From Ectothiorhodospira shaposhnikovii (lineage in GTDB: Bacteria > Pseudomonadota > Gammaproteobacteria > Ectothiorhodospirales > Ectothiorhodospiraceae), in assembly GCF_022227765.1 (NCBI RefSeq), contig NZ_JAJMLZ010000006.1:214591-278590 (forward strand): a stretch of DNA of 64,000 bases, in the 5' to 3' direction. Both the position numbers and the translations under genes were made by a program. The notes under the pieces are model-generated. The model saw only the letters and a list, made by a program, of their open reading frames with translations. It searched no databases and was not told the DNA's origin. How positions within the stretch are numbered: position 1 is the first letter of the stretch; each line of letters opens with the position of its first letter. This document shows positions 1 through 10,495 of this stretch, in pieces.

Positions 1-152
1 CCGGCGGCCTGGCCTATACCGGCGGTGTGGTGTTCTATGCCCTGGACCATCGTCTGCCCTACGGGCATTTCATCTGGCATCTGTTCGTGGTGGCCGGGAC
101 GGTCTGCCACTACTTTGCCGTGCTCTGGTATGGGGCCGGGGTTGCCGCCTGA
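1..152 (+). CDS. Hemolysin III / TrhA family membrane protein (3' end only)
   Basis: The window opens inside this gene; the open frame begins at base 3 and gives 49 residues before a TGA at 150-152. The visible tail has the end of one hydrophobic helix (GGVVFYALD), a loop with GHFIWHLFVVAG, and a last helix containing CHYFAVLWY. The H-x2-WH-x-FV arrangement with a second His in the last helix is characteristic of the C-terminus of the hemolysin III / PAQR-like (YqfA, TrhA) inner-membrane family, whose conserved histidines and aspartate are thought to bind metal. The start and N-terminal helices are outside the window. Confidence 0.8.
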   Translation, partial: GGLAYTGGVVFYALDHRLPYGHFIWHLFVVAGTVCHYFAVLWYGAGVAA

Positions 153-168
153 GCCTTGTGGGGGGCGG

Positions 169-1206
169 TCAGTGTGGGCAGCGAAGGTCCGTGGCCGGTG
201 ACGGGGCGCATTCCCCGGAGGGCGCGGGGTGGGGCCGTGCCACCGTGTCCCGGGTCCGCCGGTAGAGTGGCTCACCGGGTGCCAGTCGCAGGGCGCATGC
301 CGCGGCCTCCTGGGCCGCCGGCCCGCAACCGAGGGCATGCAGCACGTGGGCCAGGTTGTTCCAGCCCGCGTGGGAGGTCGGATCGCGGGTGACAAGTGCC
401 CTCAGGGCCCGTTCCGCGCCCTCCAGATCCCCCTGGGCATAGCGGGCATTGCCCAAGCCGATCCAGCCCACCGGATGTTCGGGCCAGGCCCGGGTGGCGG
501 TGAGATAGGCCCCGGCGGCGGCTTCCAGTCGGCCGGTACGCTCCAGGTCATTCGCGGCCCGCAGCCAGCTCAGTGGCGTGGCGGTGGCGGGAAGCCGATC
601 CGGTGGCTGAGCCAGAAAGGCCCAGTATCCGGCGCGGCGCCAGGTGCGCTCGAAGCGGCGCAGGGTATTCACATGGCGTTCGATGGTGCCCGAGCGCAGT
701 ATCACGATGCCCTCGTCCAGGTCGTAACCGATGACCACGGCATAGTGCCAGTAGGGCGCCAGGTTCAGTCCCAGATTCTGAAACACCACCACCGGATGCC
801 CGGCCGCCAGCTCCCGTAGCAGGGCATCCATGCGGGGCGGCAGCGGCCATGCCACCAGCTCCCTGGCCCGTGTGGCCGCCAGCATCTCAGTCTGCAGGCT
901 GCCCTGGCGTGCGGGCAGATAGATCTCGCTCACCAGCGCTTGCGGCGTGATCTCGATGCCCTGGACATTGAGCACCGTGGCCAGGGCGGCGGGACCGCAC
1001 TGATAGAGATCCTGGGGATGAAACGGGGTATCTTCCAGCTCCACCTGCCGGGGCAGGTCGCCGGGTGGATCGCCGAGCAGGGCGGGGGCCTGCAACCGGG
1101 TGGCACAACCCGAGAGCAGCAGGCCGGTCAGGATGATCAGCAGGGCCACGGGGAGCACCCAAGCCCCCCCGTGGCTCCGGCACGGATGGCCGGTGGCGGG
1201 AATCAA
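169..1206 (-). CDS. PA2778-family C39-like cysteine peptidase lipoprotein with TPR tail
   Basis: 345 residues. A signal peptide ending in a lipobox (LLLSGC, Cys about residue 34) predicts a membrane-anchored lipoprotein. A C39-like papain-fold domain follows: catalytic Cys in QCGPAAL (about residue 70) and the His in WHYAVVIGYD (about residue 153). The second half has TPR-like helices (about 215-320, GWIGLGNARYAQGD, GWNNLAHVL). This architecture matches the Pseudomonas PA2778 family, which is normally beside a PA2779-type gene, as here: its ATG overlaps the stop of the upstream gene by four bases (ATGA), so the two are translationally coupled. The substrate is unknown; a role in processing the partner protein is inference. 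Confidence 0.85.
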   Translation of the reverse strand: MIPATGHPCRSHGGAWVLPVALLIILTGLLLSGCATRLQAPALLGDPPGDLPRQVELEDTPFHPQDLYQCGPAALATVLNVQGIEITPQALVSEIYLPARQGSLQTEMLAATRARELVAWPLPPRMDALLRELAAGHPVVVFQNLGLNLAPYWHYAVVIGYDLDEGIVILRSGTIERHVNTLRRFERTWRRAGYWAFLAQPPDRLPATATPLSWLRAANDLERTGRLEAAAGAYLTATRAWPEHPVGWIGLGNARYAQGDLEGAERALRALVTRDPTSHAGWNNLAHVLHALGCGPAAQEAAACALRLAPGEPLYRRTRDTVARPHPAPSGECAPSPATDLRCPH

Positions 1207-1601
1207 TTCACCGGGCGGACGAAGGGGAACACGTCCGTGGCGCCGATGGCATCGGTGATGATGAAGACGATGAAAATGAGCACCACCACGCCCAGGACGC
1301 TGGCGGCCCCGGCCGGCAGTTCCTCCAGTCGCTCATTGAGCTGGCGTACCTCCTCGTCGGTCATGCGGGCGATGCGCTCGGCGGCTTCTTCGTTGCTGAC
1401 TCCCAGGCGCGCCAGTTGCTGTTGTACATCCGCCCGTTCCAGGCTGGAGAGCAGTTGCGCCCGGTCCACCAGTCCCTGTTCCGTCTGGATCAGACGATCG
1501 GTTCCCACCATGCCGGCATGAAGGGGGCTGGTGACGGCGGCCAGCAGCGACAAGATGCACAGCAGGGTCAGCAGGCGTCTGATCAGGGGGTGTCGGGTCA
1601 T
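1203..1601 (-). CDS. PA2779-family small membrane protein
   Basis: 132 residues. An N-terminal signal or anchor segment (LLTLLCILSLLAAV) leads to a charged helical middle part rich in Glu, Arg and Gln, then a small-residue hinge (LPAGAASVLG) and a second hydrophobic helix (VVVLIFIVFIITDAIG). The short tail TDVFPF is typical of the PA2779 family. I chose the ATG at 1601 because the longer frame reaching 1670 adds 23 residues that would precede an obvious signal sequence. First gene of the two-gene unit with the C39-like peptidase. Function is not established; the hinge before the C-terminal helix is a plausible cleavage or assembly site. Confidence 0.8.
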   Translation of the reverse strand: MTRHPLIRRLLTLLCILSLLAAVTSPLHAGMVGTDRLIQTEQGLVDRAQLLSSLERADVQQQLARLGVSNEEAAERIARMTDEEVRQLNERLEELPAGAASVLGVVVLIFIVFIITDAIGATDVFPFVRPVN

Positions 1602-1769
1602 GGAGAAGCCTCGTGGTGATGTGAATGTGGACACGATTTCATTGTCCTGCCCCCGCAACCGCCAGGTCAACCAGGGGAATGTTTCAGGTCGGGGCGAGGC
1701 GGTCGAGGCGCTGATGCGTTAATATGACAGGCTTCCCGGGCCTCGTGTCCGCCAGGGTCCCCTCACCCC

Positions 1770-3646
<1,877 letters not shown>

Positions 3647-3699
3647 ACTGTGCGGTCAAGCGCTGAACGCCATATATAACTACATGTGATTGAGTTTGA

Positions 3700-3966
<267 letters not shown>

Positions 3967-3985
3967 TCAAGCCGGAAGTTCCTTG

Positions 3986-4022
3986 ATACGACAAGGGGAC
4001 CCCTCGGGTCCCCTTGTCGTAT
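3986..4022. terminator. Bidirectional hairpin terminator between ferredoxin and mutM
   Basis: A perfect 17-bp inverted repeat with a three-base loop (arms 3986-4002 and 4006-4022, loop CTC) lies 19 bases after the ferredoxin stop and 67 bases after the mutM stop on the other strand. There is no clear T run, so Rho-independent action is weaker than canonical, but the stem strength and the convergent position support a shared terminator or RNA 3'-end protector. Confidence 0.65.
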
Positions 4023-4089
4023 CCGCGTCGTATCCACGCATCATCCTTGCCCTGTCATTGCCTTTTCTTCCCCGGGCGCCGGGGCGTGC

Positions 4090-4908
4090 TCAGCGCTCCT
4101 GACAGTGCGGGCAGTAGAACGTCGATCGCTGTCCCACCACCACCTGCCGAATTGCCGTGCCGCAACGCAGGCAGGGTAGCCCCGCCCGGCCATAGACCCG
4201 CAACTGCTGGCTGAAATAGCCGTGGCTGCCGTCCTCGTGCACGAAGTCCCTGAGCGTGGTGCCTCCCTGTTCAATGGATGCCGTCAGCACGGCACGGATC
4301 GCCTCCACCAGTCTGAAGGCCTCGGCCCGGGTGATCCGCCCCGCGGCCCGACGGGGACGGATGCCCGCCAGGAACAGGGATTCGGAGGCATAGATGTTGC
4401 CCACCCCCACCACCACATGGCTGTCCATGATCAGGCTCTTGATGGCGGTTCGACGCCGGCGCGTTTGCCGGTGGAGGTAGTCGCCGTCAAACTGATCCCC
4501 CAGGGGTTCCGGCCCCAGTTCCGCCAGCAGGGGGTGGGGACCTTCCCGGGGATCGAAGCAGAGCAGCGCGCCGAAACGACGGGGGTCATGGAGGCGCAGG
4601 GTCTTGCCCGAGTCCAGCGCCAGATCCACATGGTCATGGAGACGGGGAGGGCTGTCATTCTCGACGATGCGAAGGCTGCCGGACATGCCCAGGTGCACGA
4701 GCAGGGTGATGTCGCCGCAATCCAGCAGCAGGTACTTGCCGCGTCGGTCCACGCCGTGGATACGTCGCTCAAGGATCTGCCGTGGGAGACTGTCCGGTAT
4801 CGGCCAGCGCAGGCGGGGCTGGCGCACGACCACTCCGGTGATCCGGCGACCGGTGAGGTGGGGCTCGATCCCGCGCCGGGTGGTTTCCACCTCCGGCAGT
4901 TCAGGCAT
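4090..4908 (-). CDS. mutM: Formamidopyrimidine-DNA glycosylase (Fpg)
   Basis: 272 residues. Removes 8-oxoguanine and other oxidised purines and nicks the abasic site. After Met the protein begins PELPEVETTRRGI, giving the catalytic N-terminal Pro and Glu; the conserved lysine is in RRGKYLLLD (about residue 57), the H2TH region is present, and a C-terminal zinc finger has C-x2-C (CLRC) and C-x2-C (CPHC). The start at 4908 is fixed by the need for Pro2. It overlaps the stop of the upstream chorismatase gene by eight bases, so the two are probably co-transcribed. Confidence 0.97.
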   Translation of the reverse strand: MPELPEVETTRRGIEPHLTGRRITGVVVRQPRLRWPIPDSLPRQILERRIHGVDRRGKYLLLDCGDITLLVHLGMSGSLRIVENDSPPRLHDHVDLALDSGKTLRLHDPRRFGALLCFDPREGPHPLLAELGPEPLGDQFDGDYLHRQTRRRRTAIKSLIMDSHVVVGVGNIYASESLFLAGIRPRRAAGRITRAEAFRLVEAIRAVLTASIEQGGTTLRDFVHEDGSHGYFSQQLRVYGRAGLPCLRCGTAIRQVVVGQRSTFYCPHCQER

Positions 4909-5890
4909 ACAGGCCTTCGATCTCCACCAGCAGGTCATCCCGGCAAATGTCGCCGCGCAGGTAGACGGCCGGCGCTCGGTCGCCCAGGGTCGCCTCCAGG
5001 CGGGCCTTGATGGCAGCGGTATCTTCCGCGTGGCGGACGTAGACCTTGAGCATGGACAGGTCGCCCGGGTCGCCGACCCGGTTGCTGATGTCCTCGCCGG
5101 CCGAGCGGATCAGCGCGCGCAGGTTTTCGATGATCTCGTCCAGCTGGGTGAGGACATCCGTGTGCAGGGTCTCGTGACCGACGATGCTGGCGGTGCCGGA
5201 GATGTAAAGATGGGCCCGGTCGGGCCAGCGCTTGAGGGTGGCGCGGGAGAAGGAGGGGCTTTTGGGCCCGTAGCGGCGCGGGTAATGGAAGGCGCTCACC
5301 TGGCGAGGGTTCTCGATCTGGACCCCTGGCTCGCGCCCCGCCAGGAAATAGACCAGTAGGCCCGGTGCCGTGGTGCCGATGGCGGTGGCCGCGGGCAGCT
5401 CCCCTTCCGTCAGCGGTACCCGTTCCAGGGCGCGGTGCCGTCCCAGGCAGAAGGCCTGGTAGCGATCCAGTCCTTCCGCTTCCTGATGCAGGTTCGGGAA
5501 GTAGTTCCAGATCCGCAGCAGGTGGGGAAAGCCCCGGCCGCGGTGAAAGGCCAGCAGGCGGTCATAGGCATGCTCGGCGGCCTGGTTCATGTCGTGGTTG
5601 AAATCCGCTTCGTTCAGCAGGATCCACCCGAACAGGACCTTGTCGGTCCGGCTGTAGCCCACGCCGTCCTCGAAACCGGCGGCAACCGGTTCATCCGCCA
5701 GCCACAGCTCCGGTGGTACGGGCTCGACCAGGGGGGGGAGGGCCACGGTCAGTTCCATGGGGCGTGCGGGGTCCGCGCGGTTTTCCCGGCCGAAGCGGAT
5801 CAGGGCAAGGCGGCAGGGGTCCTGCGGCGGAACTTGCGCTTCGTGCTGGAAACGAATGGTCAGGGGTCTGGAAAGGGGGTTTTGCGCCAT
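4901..5890 (-). CDS. Chorismatase (FkbO/Hyg5/XanB2 superfamily), hydroxybenzoate synthase
   Basis: 329 residues. Members hydrolyse chorismate to pyruvate plus a cyclohexadiene or a 3- or 4-hydroxybenzoate. The diagnostic stretches are GPKSPSFSRATLKRW and LYISGTASIVGHETLH (about residues 205-245) and the C-terminal CRDDLLVEIEG, which carries the Glu region used in catalysis and a neighbouring Cys. They were formerly annotated as pteridine-dependent dioxygenases. Product type (3-HBA, 4-HBA or diol) depends on a few active-site residues that cannot be assigned safely by eye. Upstream of and overlapping mutM. A role in ubiquinone supply is inference. Confidence 0.85.
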   Translation of the reverse strand: MAQNPLSRPLTIRFQHEAQVPPQDPCRLALIRFGRENRADPARPMELTVALPPLVEPVPPELWLADEPVAAGFEDGVGYSRTDKVLFGWILLNEADFNHDMNQAAEHAYDRLLAFHRGRGFPHLLRIWNYFPNLHQEAEGLDRYQAFCLGRHRALERVPLTEGELPAATAIGTTAPGLLVYFLAGREPGVQIENPRQVSAFHYPRRYGPKSPSFSRATLKRWPDRAHLYISGTASIVGHETLHTDVLTQLDEIIENLRALIRSAGEDISNRVGDPGDLSMLKVYVRHAEDTAAIKARLEATLGDRAPAVYLRGDICRDDLLVEIEGLYA

Positions 5891-6183
5891 GGAGCTATGT
5901 TATCGGATCATCCGGCTTCGTCGTATCATGAATTCCATGAAAAGGCCCGCGCGGATACCCGGGGTGCTCGTGTCGACGCCGTCCGACACGATCCGGCGGG
6001 TGTGCGCATGAGGCCCTGGAACAGGCAACTTGCAAGGCATCCGGGAACTTTACCATTTTCGGCCCCGGGATGTGTTTCGGCGTGTGCCGTTATGGATGCA
6101 GCGGTCGTGATTCTGTTCTAAAAGACACCACAAGCCCTGCTCCCGTCAGAGGAGAAGGCGAATCAACCGAGGAGGAGAAGGAC

Positions 6184-6699
6184 ATGTCCAGTCTGCGTCA
6201 GTTACGTCAGGGTATGAGTGAGGCCTGGGACAGTCTGCTGGAGGGGTGGCAACGGCTCTACGGTCGCGCCGCCGGTGCCATTACCCGCTTCAGTGTCGGG
6301 GAGCGCGGCAGTCGGGGAGGGGAGGCCGAAGATCGGGACGAGCATGAACTCATGGCCCGCAGCGTGGGCTGGGGGGTCATGGCCGCCGAGGTATTCGACG
6401 ACGACGACAAGGTGGTGGTGCGCCTGGAGGCCCCGGGCATGGACAAGGCCGCCTTCGACATTCAGGTGATCGACGACCATTTGGTGATCCGCGGCGAGAA
6501 GAGCGTGCAGAAGGAGCATACCCACGGGCGCTACCACATCGCCGAGTGCGCCTACGGCCGTTTTGAACGGGCCATTCCCCTGCCTGGCCCGGTGGAAACG
6601 GATCAGGCCAGGGCTTCCTACGAGCATGGGGTGCTGCGCATCGAGCTGCCGCGCCTTTCGGTCCGGGTGGGGCGTCGTATCCCGGTGAACGTGGGGTAG
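6184..6699 (+). CDS. Hsp20 / alpha-crystallin small heat-shock protein
   Basis: 171 residues. An N-terminal helical arm (about 1-55) precedes an alpha-crystallin domain (about 60-160) with KVVVRLEAPGMDKAAFDI, the DHLVIRGEK strand pair and the closing ASYEHGVLRIELP (A-x-x-x-n-GVL) signature. The tail RRIPVNV supplies an I-x-V motif used in oligomerisation. It should act as an ATP-independent holdase for unfolding proteins. The ATG at 6184 is preceded by a very strong purine-rich ribosome site (gaggagaag). A small gene follows six bases downstream. I could not find a convincing sigma-32 promoter in the 290-base upstream gap. Confidence 0.93.
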   Translation: MSSLRQLRQGMSEAWDSLLEGWQRLYGRAAGAITRFSVGERGSRGGEAEDRDEHELMARSVGWGVMAAEVFDDDDKVVVRLEAPGMDKAAFDIQVIDDHLVIRGEKSVQKEHTHGRYHIAECAYGRFERAIPLPGPVETDQARASYEHGVLRIELPRLSVRVGRRIPVNVG

Positions 6700-6705
6700 G
6701 TCGCC

Positions 6706-6918
6706 TTGGAACAGATTCCGGCCCCCATGGGGGAGGTGATCGAACTGCGGCAGGTGCTGCACGAGTCCGGTGTGCCCCTGTTGCGGGTCCTGATCAGGGA
6801 CGGCGGGCGCTACACCCATCTGGACCTGGATCCGGCCACGGCGGATCGCTGGGGCCGTGTGATGCAGGTCTGGGCCCGGGAGGCGGTGGAGCGGTTGGGC
6901 GAGCGTCCGGAAGAATAG
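6706..6918 (+). CDS. Small conserved hypothetical protein (DUF6967-like)
   Basis: 70 residues from a TTG at 6706, or 63 from the ATG at 6727; the TTG form keeps EQIPAPMGEVIEL, which looks like the conserved N-terminus. The protein is soluble, with the pattern LLRVLIRDGGRYTHLDLDPATADRWG suggesting a small beta-sheet followed by a helix. I believe it belongs to the family called DUF6967, but that is from memory. It sits six bases after the small heat-shock gene and before a strong hairpin, so it is likely in the same transcript. No function can be assigned. Confidence 0.6.
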   Translation: MEQIPAPMGEVIELRQVLHESGVPLLRVLIRDGGRYTHLDLDPATADRWGRVMQVWAREAVERLGERPEE

Positions 6919-6922
6919 GAAA

Positions 6923-6955
6923 GTGCACGAGGCCCGACAGTCGGGCCTCGTGCAC
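6923..6955. terminator. Hairpin terminator between the small-protein gene and rpmG
   Basis: A perfect 15-bp inverted repeat with a CAG loop (arms 6923-6937 and 6941-6955) starts four bases after the stop of the small gene. rpmG ends on the other strand at 7000, so the element lies between convergent genes. No T run is present on either side; shared terminator is the likely role. Confidence 0.65.
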
Positions 6956-6999
6956 AGGACCTCGCCGGGGCGAGGCCATCAGCCAGGTCGTGCCGGGTA

Positions 7000-7167
7000 C
7001 TACTTGATCTTGGCTTCCTTGTACATCACGTGCTGGCGCACGACGGGATCAAACTTCTTGATCTCCATCTTGTCGGGCATGTTGCGCTTGTTCTTGGTGG
7101 TGGTGTAGAAGTGGCCGGTTCCGGCGCTGGACACCAGGCGGATCTTTTCGCGAACACCTTTTGCCAT
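7000..7167 (-). CDS. rpmG: 50S ribosomal protein L33
   Basis: 55 residues, the same length as E. coli L33, beginning [20 protein letters not shown] and ending [18 protein letters not shown]. It has none of the zinc-binding cysteines of C+ paralogues, so it is the zinc-independent (C-) type. It lies 12 bases downstream of rpmB in the standard rpmB-rpmG operon. The gene is below the length at which open-frame finders usually report. Confidence 0.98.
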   Translation of the reverse strand: MAKGVREKIRLVSSAGTGHFYTTTKNKRNMPDKMEIKKFDPVVRQHVMYKEAKIK

Positions 7168-7179
7168 GGTTGCGTCTCC

Positions 7180-7416
7180 TTAGACCTTTTCGCCGCGGGC
7201 GCGCAGCTCGGCGAGGACCGCATCGATCCCCTTCTTGTCAATGATGCGCATGCCCTTGCTGCTGGTCCGGAGCTTGACGAAGCGATTTTCGCTCTCGACC
7301 CAGAAGCGGTGTTCATGCAGATTGGGAAGGAAGCGACGCTTGGTCTTGTTGTGGGCGTGGGATACGTTGAACCCAGACACTGGACGCTTACCCGTAATTT
7401 GACAGACTCGGGCCAT
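7180..7416 (-). CDS. rpmB: 50S ribosomal protein L28
   Basis: 78 residues, the usual length. Starts [20 protein letters not shown] and contains the [16 protein letters not shown] region and the closing [17 protein letters not shown] typical of L28. Lacks the four cysteines of zinc-binding paralogues. First gene of rpmB-rpmG; it is divergent from folB with about 130 bases between, where the promoters of both genes must lie. Confidence 0.98.
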   Translation of the reverse strand: MARVCQITGKRPVSGFNVSHAHNKTKRRFLPNLHEHRFWVESENRFVKLRTSSKGMRIIDKKGIDAVLAELRARGEKV

Positions 7417-7544
7417 TGGATATTCTCCGGAAAAACCAGGCTGATTTGAATAAAGCCGGGAACGATAGCAGAAGGGGGGGGAAGTCTCAAGCCTGAAGGC
7501 GGGTCCCTTCCCTGTGCCCCGGCATGCCTTTATAGTCGCCTCCC

Positions 7545-7901
7545 ATGGATATCGTCTACATTCGCGACCTCAGGGTCAAAACCACGGTCGGCATCTTCGA
7601 CTGGGAACAAAGCATCCAGCAGACCGTGCGTCTGGACCTGGAACTGGGCTGCGATATCCGCAAGGGCGCGCACAGTGACCACATCGAGGATGTGCTGAAT
7701 TACAAGGAAGTGGCCAAGCGGGTGATCGAACTGGTGGAAGGCAATCAACGCCGGCTGGTGGAGGCCATGGCCGAGGATATCGCCGGGATGATCATGAGGG
7801 AATTTTCCGTGCCCTGGCTCCGGCTCACCCTGGGCAAGCCCGGGGCGGTGCGGGGGGCCTCGGAAGTGGGCGTCACCATCGAGCGGGGTGCGCGGAACTG
7901 A
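7545..7901 (+). CDS. folB: Dihydroneopterin aldolase
   Basis: 118 residues, usual length. FolB converts 7,8-dihydroneopterin to 6-hydroxymethyl-dihydropterin plus glycolaldehyde in folate synthesis. Visible features are the substrate-side [10 protein letters not shown] glutamate, the catalytic lysine in [12 protein letters not shown] and the N-terminal [14 protein letters not shown] pattern. The stop shares its last base with the folK ATG (TGATG), so the two act in order in the same pathway and are co-translated. Confidence 0.95.
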   Translation: MDIVYIRDLRVKTTVGIFDWEQSIQQTVRLDLELGCDIRKGAHSDHIEDVLNYKEVAKRVIELVEGNQRRLVEAMAEDIAGMIMREFSVPWLRLTLGKPGAVRGASEVGVTIERGARN

Positions 7902-8392
7902 TGCGGCGTCGGGCTTACATCAGTATCGGTACCAATGTGGATCGAGAGCGCCATGTCAGGGCCGCGGTGGATGAACTCGGGACCGCCTTCGGCCCGGTGG
8001 ACGTTTCTCCGGTGTATGAGACGGGGTCCGTCGGATTTGCCGGGCGTGCGTTCTATAACCTGGCGGCGGCGGTGGATACCCCATTGCCACCGGCGTCTCT
8101 GGTGGCCTGCTTCAAGGCCATCGAGGATCGGTATGGTCGTCAGCGGGGCGGAGATCCCTATTCGGACCGCACCCTGGATCTGGATCTTCTGCTGCTGGGG
8201 GACTGCATTCTGGAATCCGGGCGTCTGCACCTGCCCCGGCGGGAAATCACCCGCCATGCTTTCGTGCTCAGACCGTTGGCGGACCTGGCCCCTGATCTGG
8301 AGCACCCGATATTGAAGCAGACCATGGCGGTGCTCTGGGCCGGGTTCGATGATCCCGATCAGTGGCTAAGGCCGGTGGATTTTCCCTGGTAG
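7901..8392 (+). CDS. folK: 6-hydroxymethyl-7,8-dihydropterin pyrophosphokinase
   Basis: 163 residues. Transfers pyrophosphate from ATP to the FolB product. The HPPK signature is complete: AYISIGTNVDRERHVRAA at the start, SPVYETGSVGF, FYNLAAAVDT, and DRTLDLDLLLLGD followed by LHLPRREITRHAFVLRPLAD. Starts with an ATG overlapping folB. A pteridine reductase-like gene is convergent just downstream and a NudB-type hydrolase lies elsewhere in the window, so several folate steps are represented here. Confidence 0.96.
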   Translation: MRRRAYISIGTNVDRERHVRAAVDELGTAFGPVDVSPVYETGSVGFAGRAFYNLAAAVDTPLPPASLVACFKAIEDRYGRQRGGDPYSDRTLDLDLLLLGDCILESGRLHLPRREITRHAFVLRPLADLAPDLEHPILKQTMAVLWAGFDDPDQWLRPVDFPW

Positions 8393-8410
8393 CCGCCACC
8401 CACCGGCGAC

Positions 8411-9166
8411 CTATTGCGCCGTGGTGCGTCCGCCGTCCACCGCGATCACCTGCCCGGTGATGTAATCCGCGTCACGGATCAGGAACAGGGCGGTGCGGGC
8501 GATGTCGTCCGGGCCGCCTTCCCGCTTGAGGGCGGTGCGCTGGATCATCTCCTCATGGCTGGCCGCGTTTTCCTCCGCCTCGGGCCACAGGATCGCTCCC
8601 GGTGCAATCCCGTTCACCCGAACCCGGGGTCCCAGTTCCCGCGCCAGCGACTGGGTGAGCAGCCAGAGTCCGGCCTTGGCTGCGCAGTACACCGGATAGT
8701 CCTTGAGCGGGCGCAGGGCATGGATGTCGACGATGTTGATGATGCAGCCGCCCCGCTCCGTCAGGGCCGGCGCCAGGGCCTGGGACAGGAACAGGGGGGC
8801 CTTCAGGTTGGTGCCCATGAGATCGTCCCACTGGGCCTCGGTGATGCCGCCCAGCGGGGTGGGGTAGAAGGTGGAGGCATTGTTGATCAGCACGTCCAGG
8901 CCACCGAAGGCCGCAACCGCCTCCCGGGCCAGTCGCTCCGGTGCGCCCGGTTTCAGCAATTCTCCCCCCACCAGTCTCACGGAGTTCGGCCGCCGGGCTT
9001 CCAGCGCCTTTTGAAGGGCGAGGGCATCGTCGCTGGAACGCCGATAATGGATGACCAGATTCATGCCCTGGGCGTGCAGGCGGCGCGCCATGCAGGCGCC
9101 GATGCGCCGGGCGCCGCCAGTGATGAACACGGTTTTGCCTTGAAGTGACGGTGTCTCTTGTTCCAC
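8411..9166 (-). CDS. Pteridine reductase, short-chain dehydrogenase family (FolM/PTR1-like)
   Basis: 251 residues. Classical SDR layout: glycine motif TGGARRIGACMARRL (the Arg-rich form TGxxRRIG is typical of pteridine reductases rather than generic SDRs), NNAS at about residue 95, and catalytic Tyr-x3-Lys in PVYCAAKAG (about 170). Ends with DADYITGQVIAVDGG. Expected to use NADPH to reduce dihydro- or biopterins, backing up dihydrofolate reductase. Convergent with folK, which supports a folate or pterin role. A generic 3-oxoacyl-type SDR is the alternative. Confidence 0.82.
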   Translation of the reverse strand: MEQETPSLQGKTVFITGGARRIGACMARRLHAQGMNLVIHYRRSSDDALALQKALEARRPNSVRLVGGELLKPGAPERLAREAVAAFGGLDVLINNASTFYPTPLGGITEAQWDDLMGTNLKAPLFLSQALAPALTERGGCIINIVDIHALRPLKDYPVYCAAKAGLWLLTQSLARELGPRVRVNGIAPGAILWPEAEENAASHEEMIQRTALKREGGPDDIARTALFLIRDADYITGQVIAVDGGRTTAQ

Positions 9167-9294
9167 GCTGCTTCCTTCTGCCTGTGTGATGATCCGGCGC
9201 CATGAGGGGGCGGCCGCGGTATCCGTGTGGCCCCTCTCGTGGTCGGGTTAAGTTAACCTAACCCTCCTGTCCGACTTTATCAAAAGCTTCGACG

Positions 9295-10485
9295 ATGCCG
9301 CTGACCAAGGATTCCCGACTGCCTTCACCCGCGCCCGAGGCCCTGGCCCTGAGTGAGCGCCTGTTGCAGAGGATGCGGCACGAGAGTCGCGCCACCGGGA
9401 ACTGGCTGTCTTTTCATCGCTACATGGAACTGGCCCTGTACGCCCCCGGCCTGGGTTATTACGCGGCGGGCAGCCACAAGCTGGGCGCGGCCGGGGACTT
9501 TGTCACCGCGCCGGAGATCTCCCCCCTGTTCGGTGATTGCATGGCCCGTCAGTGCGCCCAGGTACTGGACGCCCTGGGGGGTGGGGAGATCCTGGAGTTC
9601 GGGGCCGGTACCGGCCGGTTGGCGGCCCGGGTGCTGGACACCCTGGCCGGGATGGATGCACTGCCGGACCGTTATCTGATCCTGGAGACCAGTCCGGATT
9701 TGCGGGAGCGTCAGCAGGCCGCCCTGTCCACCTTGCCGCGGGCATTGTCGAGCCGGGTCCGCTGGCTGGATGCCATGCCCGAGCCCGCCGGCTTCCGGGG
9801 GGTGATGCTGGCCAACGAGGTGCTCGACGCCATGCCGGTGGAGCTGTTCGTCTGGCGCAAGGACGGGGTGCTGAGCCGGGGGGTGCAGGTGTCGGCCTCG
9901 GGTCTGGAATGGGCCGACCGGCCCGCCGATGCCCGGCTGGCGCGGCAGGTGAGGTCACTGTACCAGGGGGTGGACGAGTCCTGGGGGGAGGGGTATCTGT
10001 CGGAATTCAACCCGGGGCTGGCCCCCTGGCTGGCGGCGGTGTCCGGGGCCATGGCGGCCGGGGTGCTGCTGCTGGTGGACTACGGTTATCCCCGACGGGA
10101 GTATTACAGTGCCGAGCGGCGTCAGGGCACCCTGATCGCCCATTACCGCCATCGCATGCTGGAGCACCCCTTGCTGTGGCCGGGGTTGATGGACATCACC
10201 GCCAACGTGGACTTCTCGGCGGTGGCCGAGGCCGGTGCCGCGGCGGATCTGTCCCTGCTGGGCTACACCAGCCAGGCCTGGTTTCTGTTCGGCACGGGAC
10301 TGGAGGCGGCCTTTCAGGCCCGTTGCTCCGAGGATCTCAAGACCCAACTGACGCTGGCCTCCCAGGTGCGCATGCTCACCCTGCCGGGAGAGATGGGGGA
10401 ACGGTTTCAGGTCATGGCCCTGGGCCGGGGGGTGGAGATGCCCCTGATGGGGTTTGCCCTGCAGGATCTGAGTCACCGCCTCTGA
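9295..10485 (+). CDS. SAM-dependent methyltransferase, MidA/NDUFAF7 family (DUF185)
   Basis: 396 residues, usual for the family. Hallmarks are the N-terminal YMELALYAPGLGYYAAG, the KLGAAGDFVTAPEISPLFG segment, the SAM-binding ILEFGAGTGRLA (about residue 100) and ANEVLDAMPVELF. The mitochondrial homologue NDUFAF7 dimethylates an arginine of complex I subunit NDUFS2; the bacterial target is not established. It is divergent from the pteridine reductase gene and convergent with cca. A NDUFA9-like gene lies two genes away, a mild hint at complex I connections. Confidence 0.9.
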   Translation: MPLTKDSRLPSPAPEALALSERLLQRMRHESRATGNWLSFHRYMELALYAPGLGYYAAGSHKLGAAGDFVTAPEISPLFGDCMARQCAQVLDALGGGEILEFGAGTGRLAARVLDTLAGMDALPDRYLILETSPDLRERQQAALSTLPRALSSRVRWLDAMPEPAGFRGVMLANEVLDAMPVELFVWRKDGVLSRGVQVSASGLEWADRPADARLARQVRSLYQGVDESWGEGYLSEFNPGLAPWLAAVSGAMAAGVLLLVDYGYPRREYYSAERRQGTLIAHYRHRMLEHPLLWPGLMDITANVDFSAVAEAGAAADLSLLGYTSQAWFLFGTGLEAAFQARCSEDLKTQLTLASQVRMLTLPGEMGERFQVMALGRGVEMPLMGFALQDLSHRL

Positions 10486-10495
10486 CCCGGACGAT

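Noticed and set aside
6024..6060. Possible sigma-32 promoter before the small heat-shock gene (CTTGCAA ... CCATTT)
   Set aside because: The spacer is about 17 bases, too long for sigma-32, and the -10 part lacks the CCCC start.
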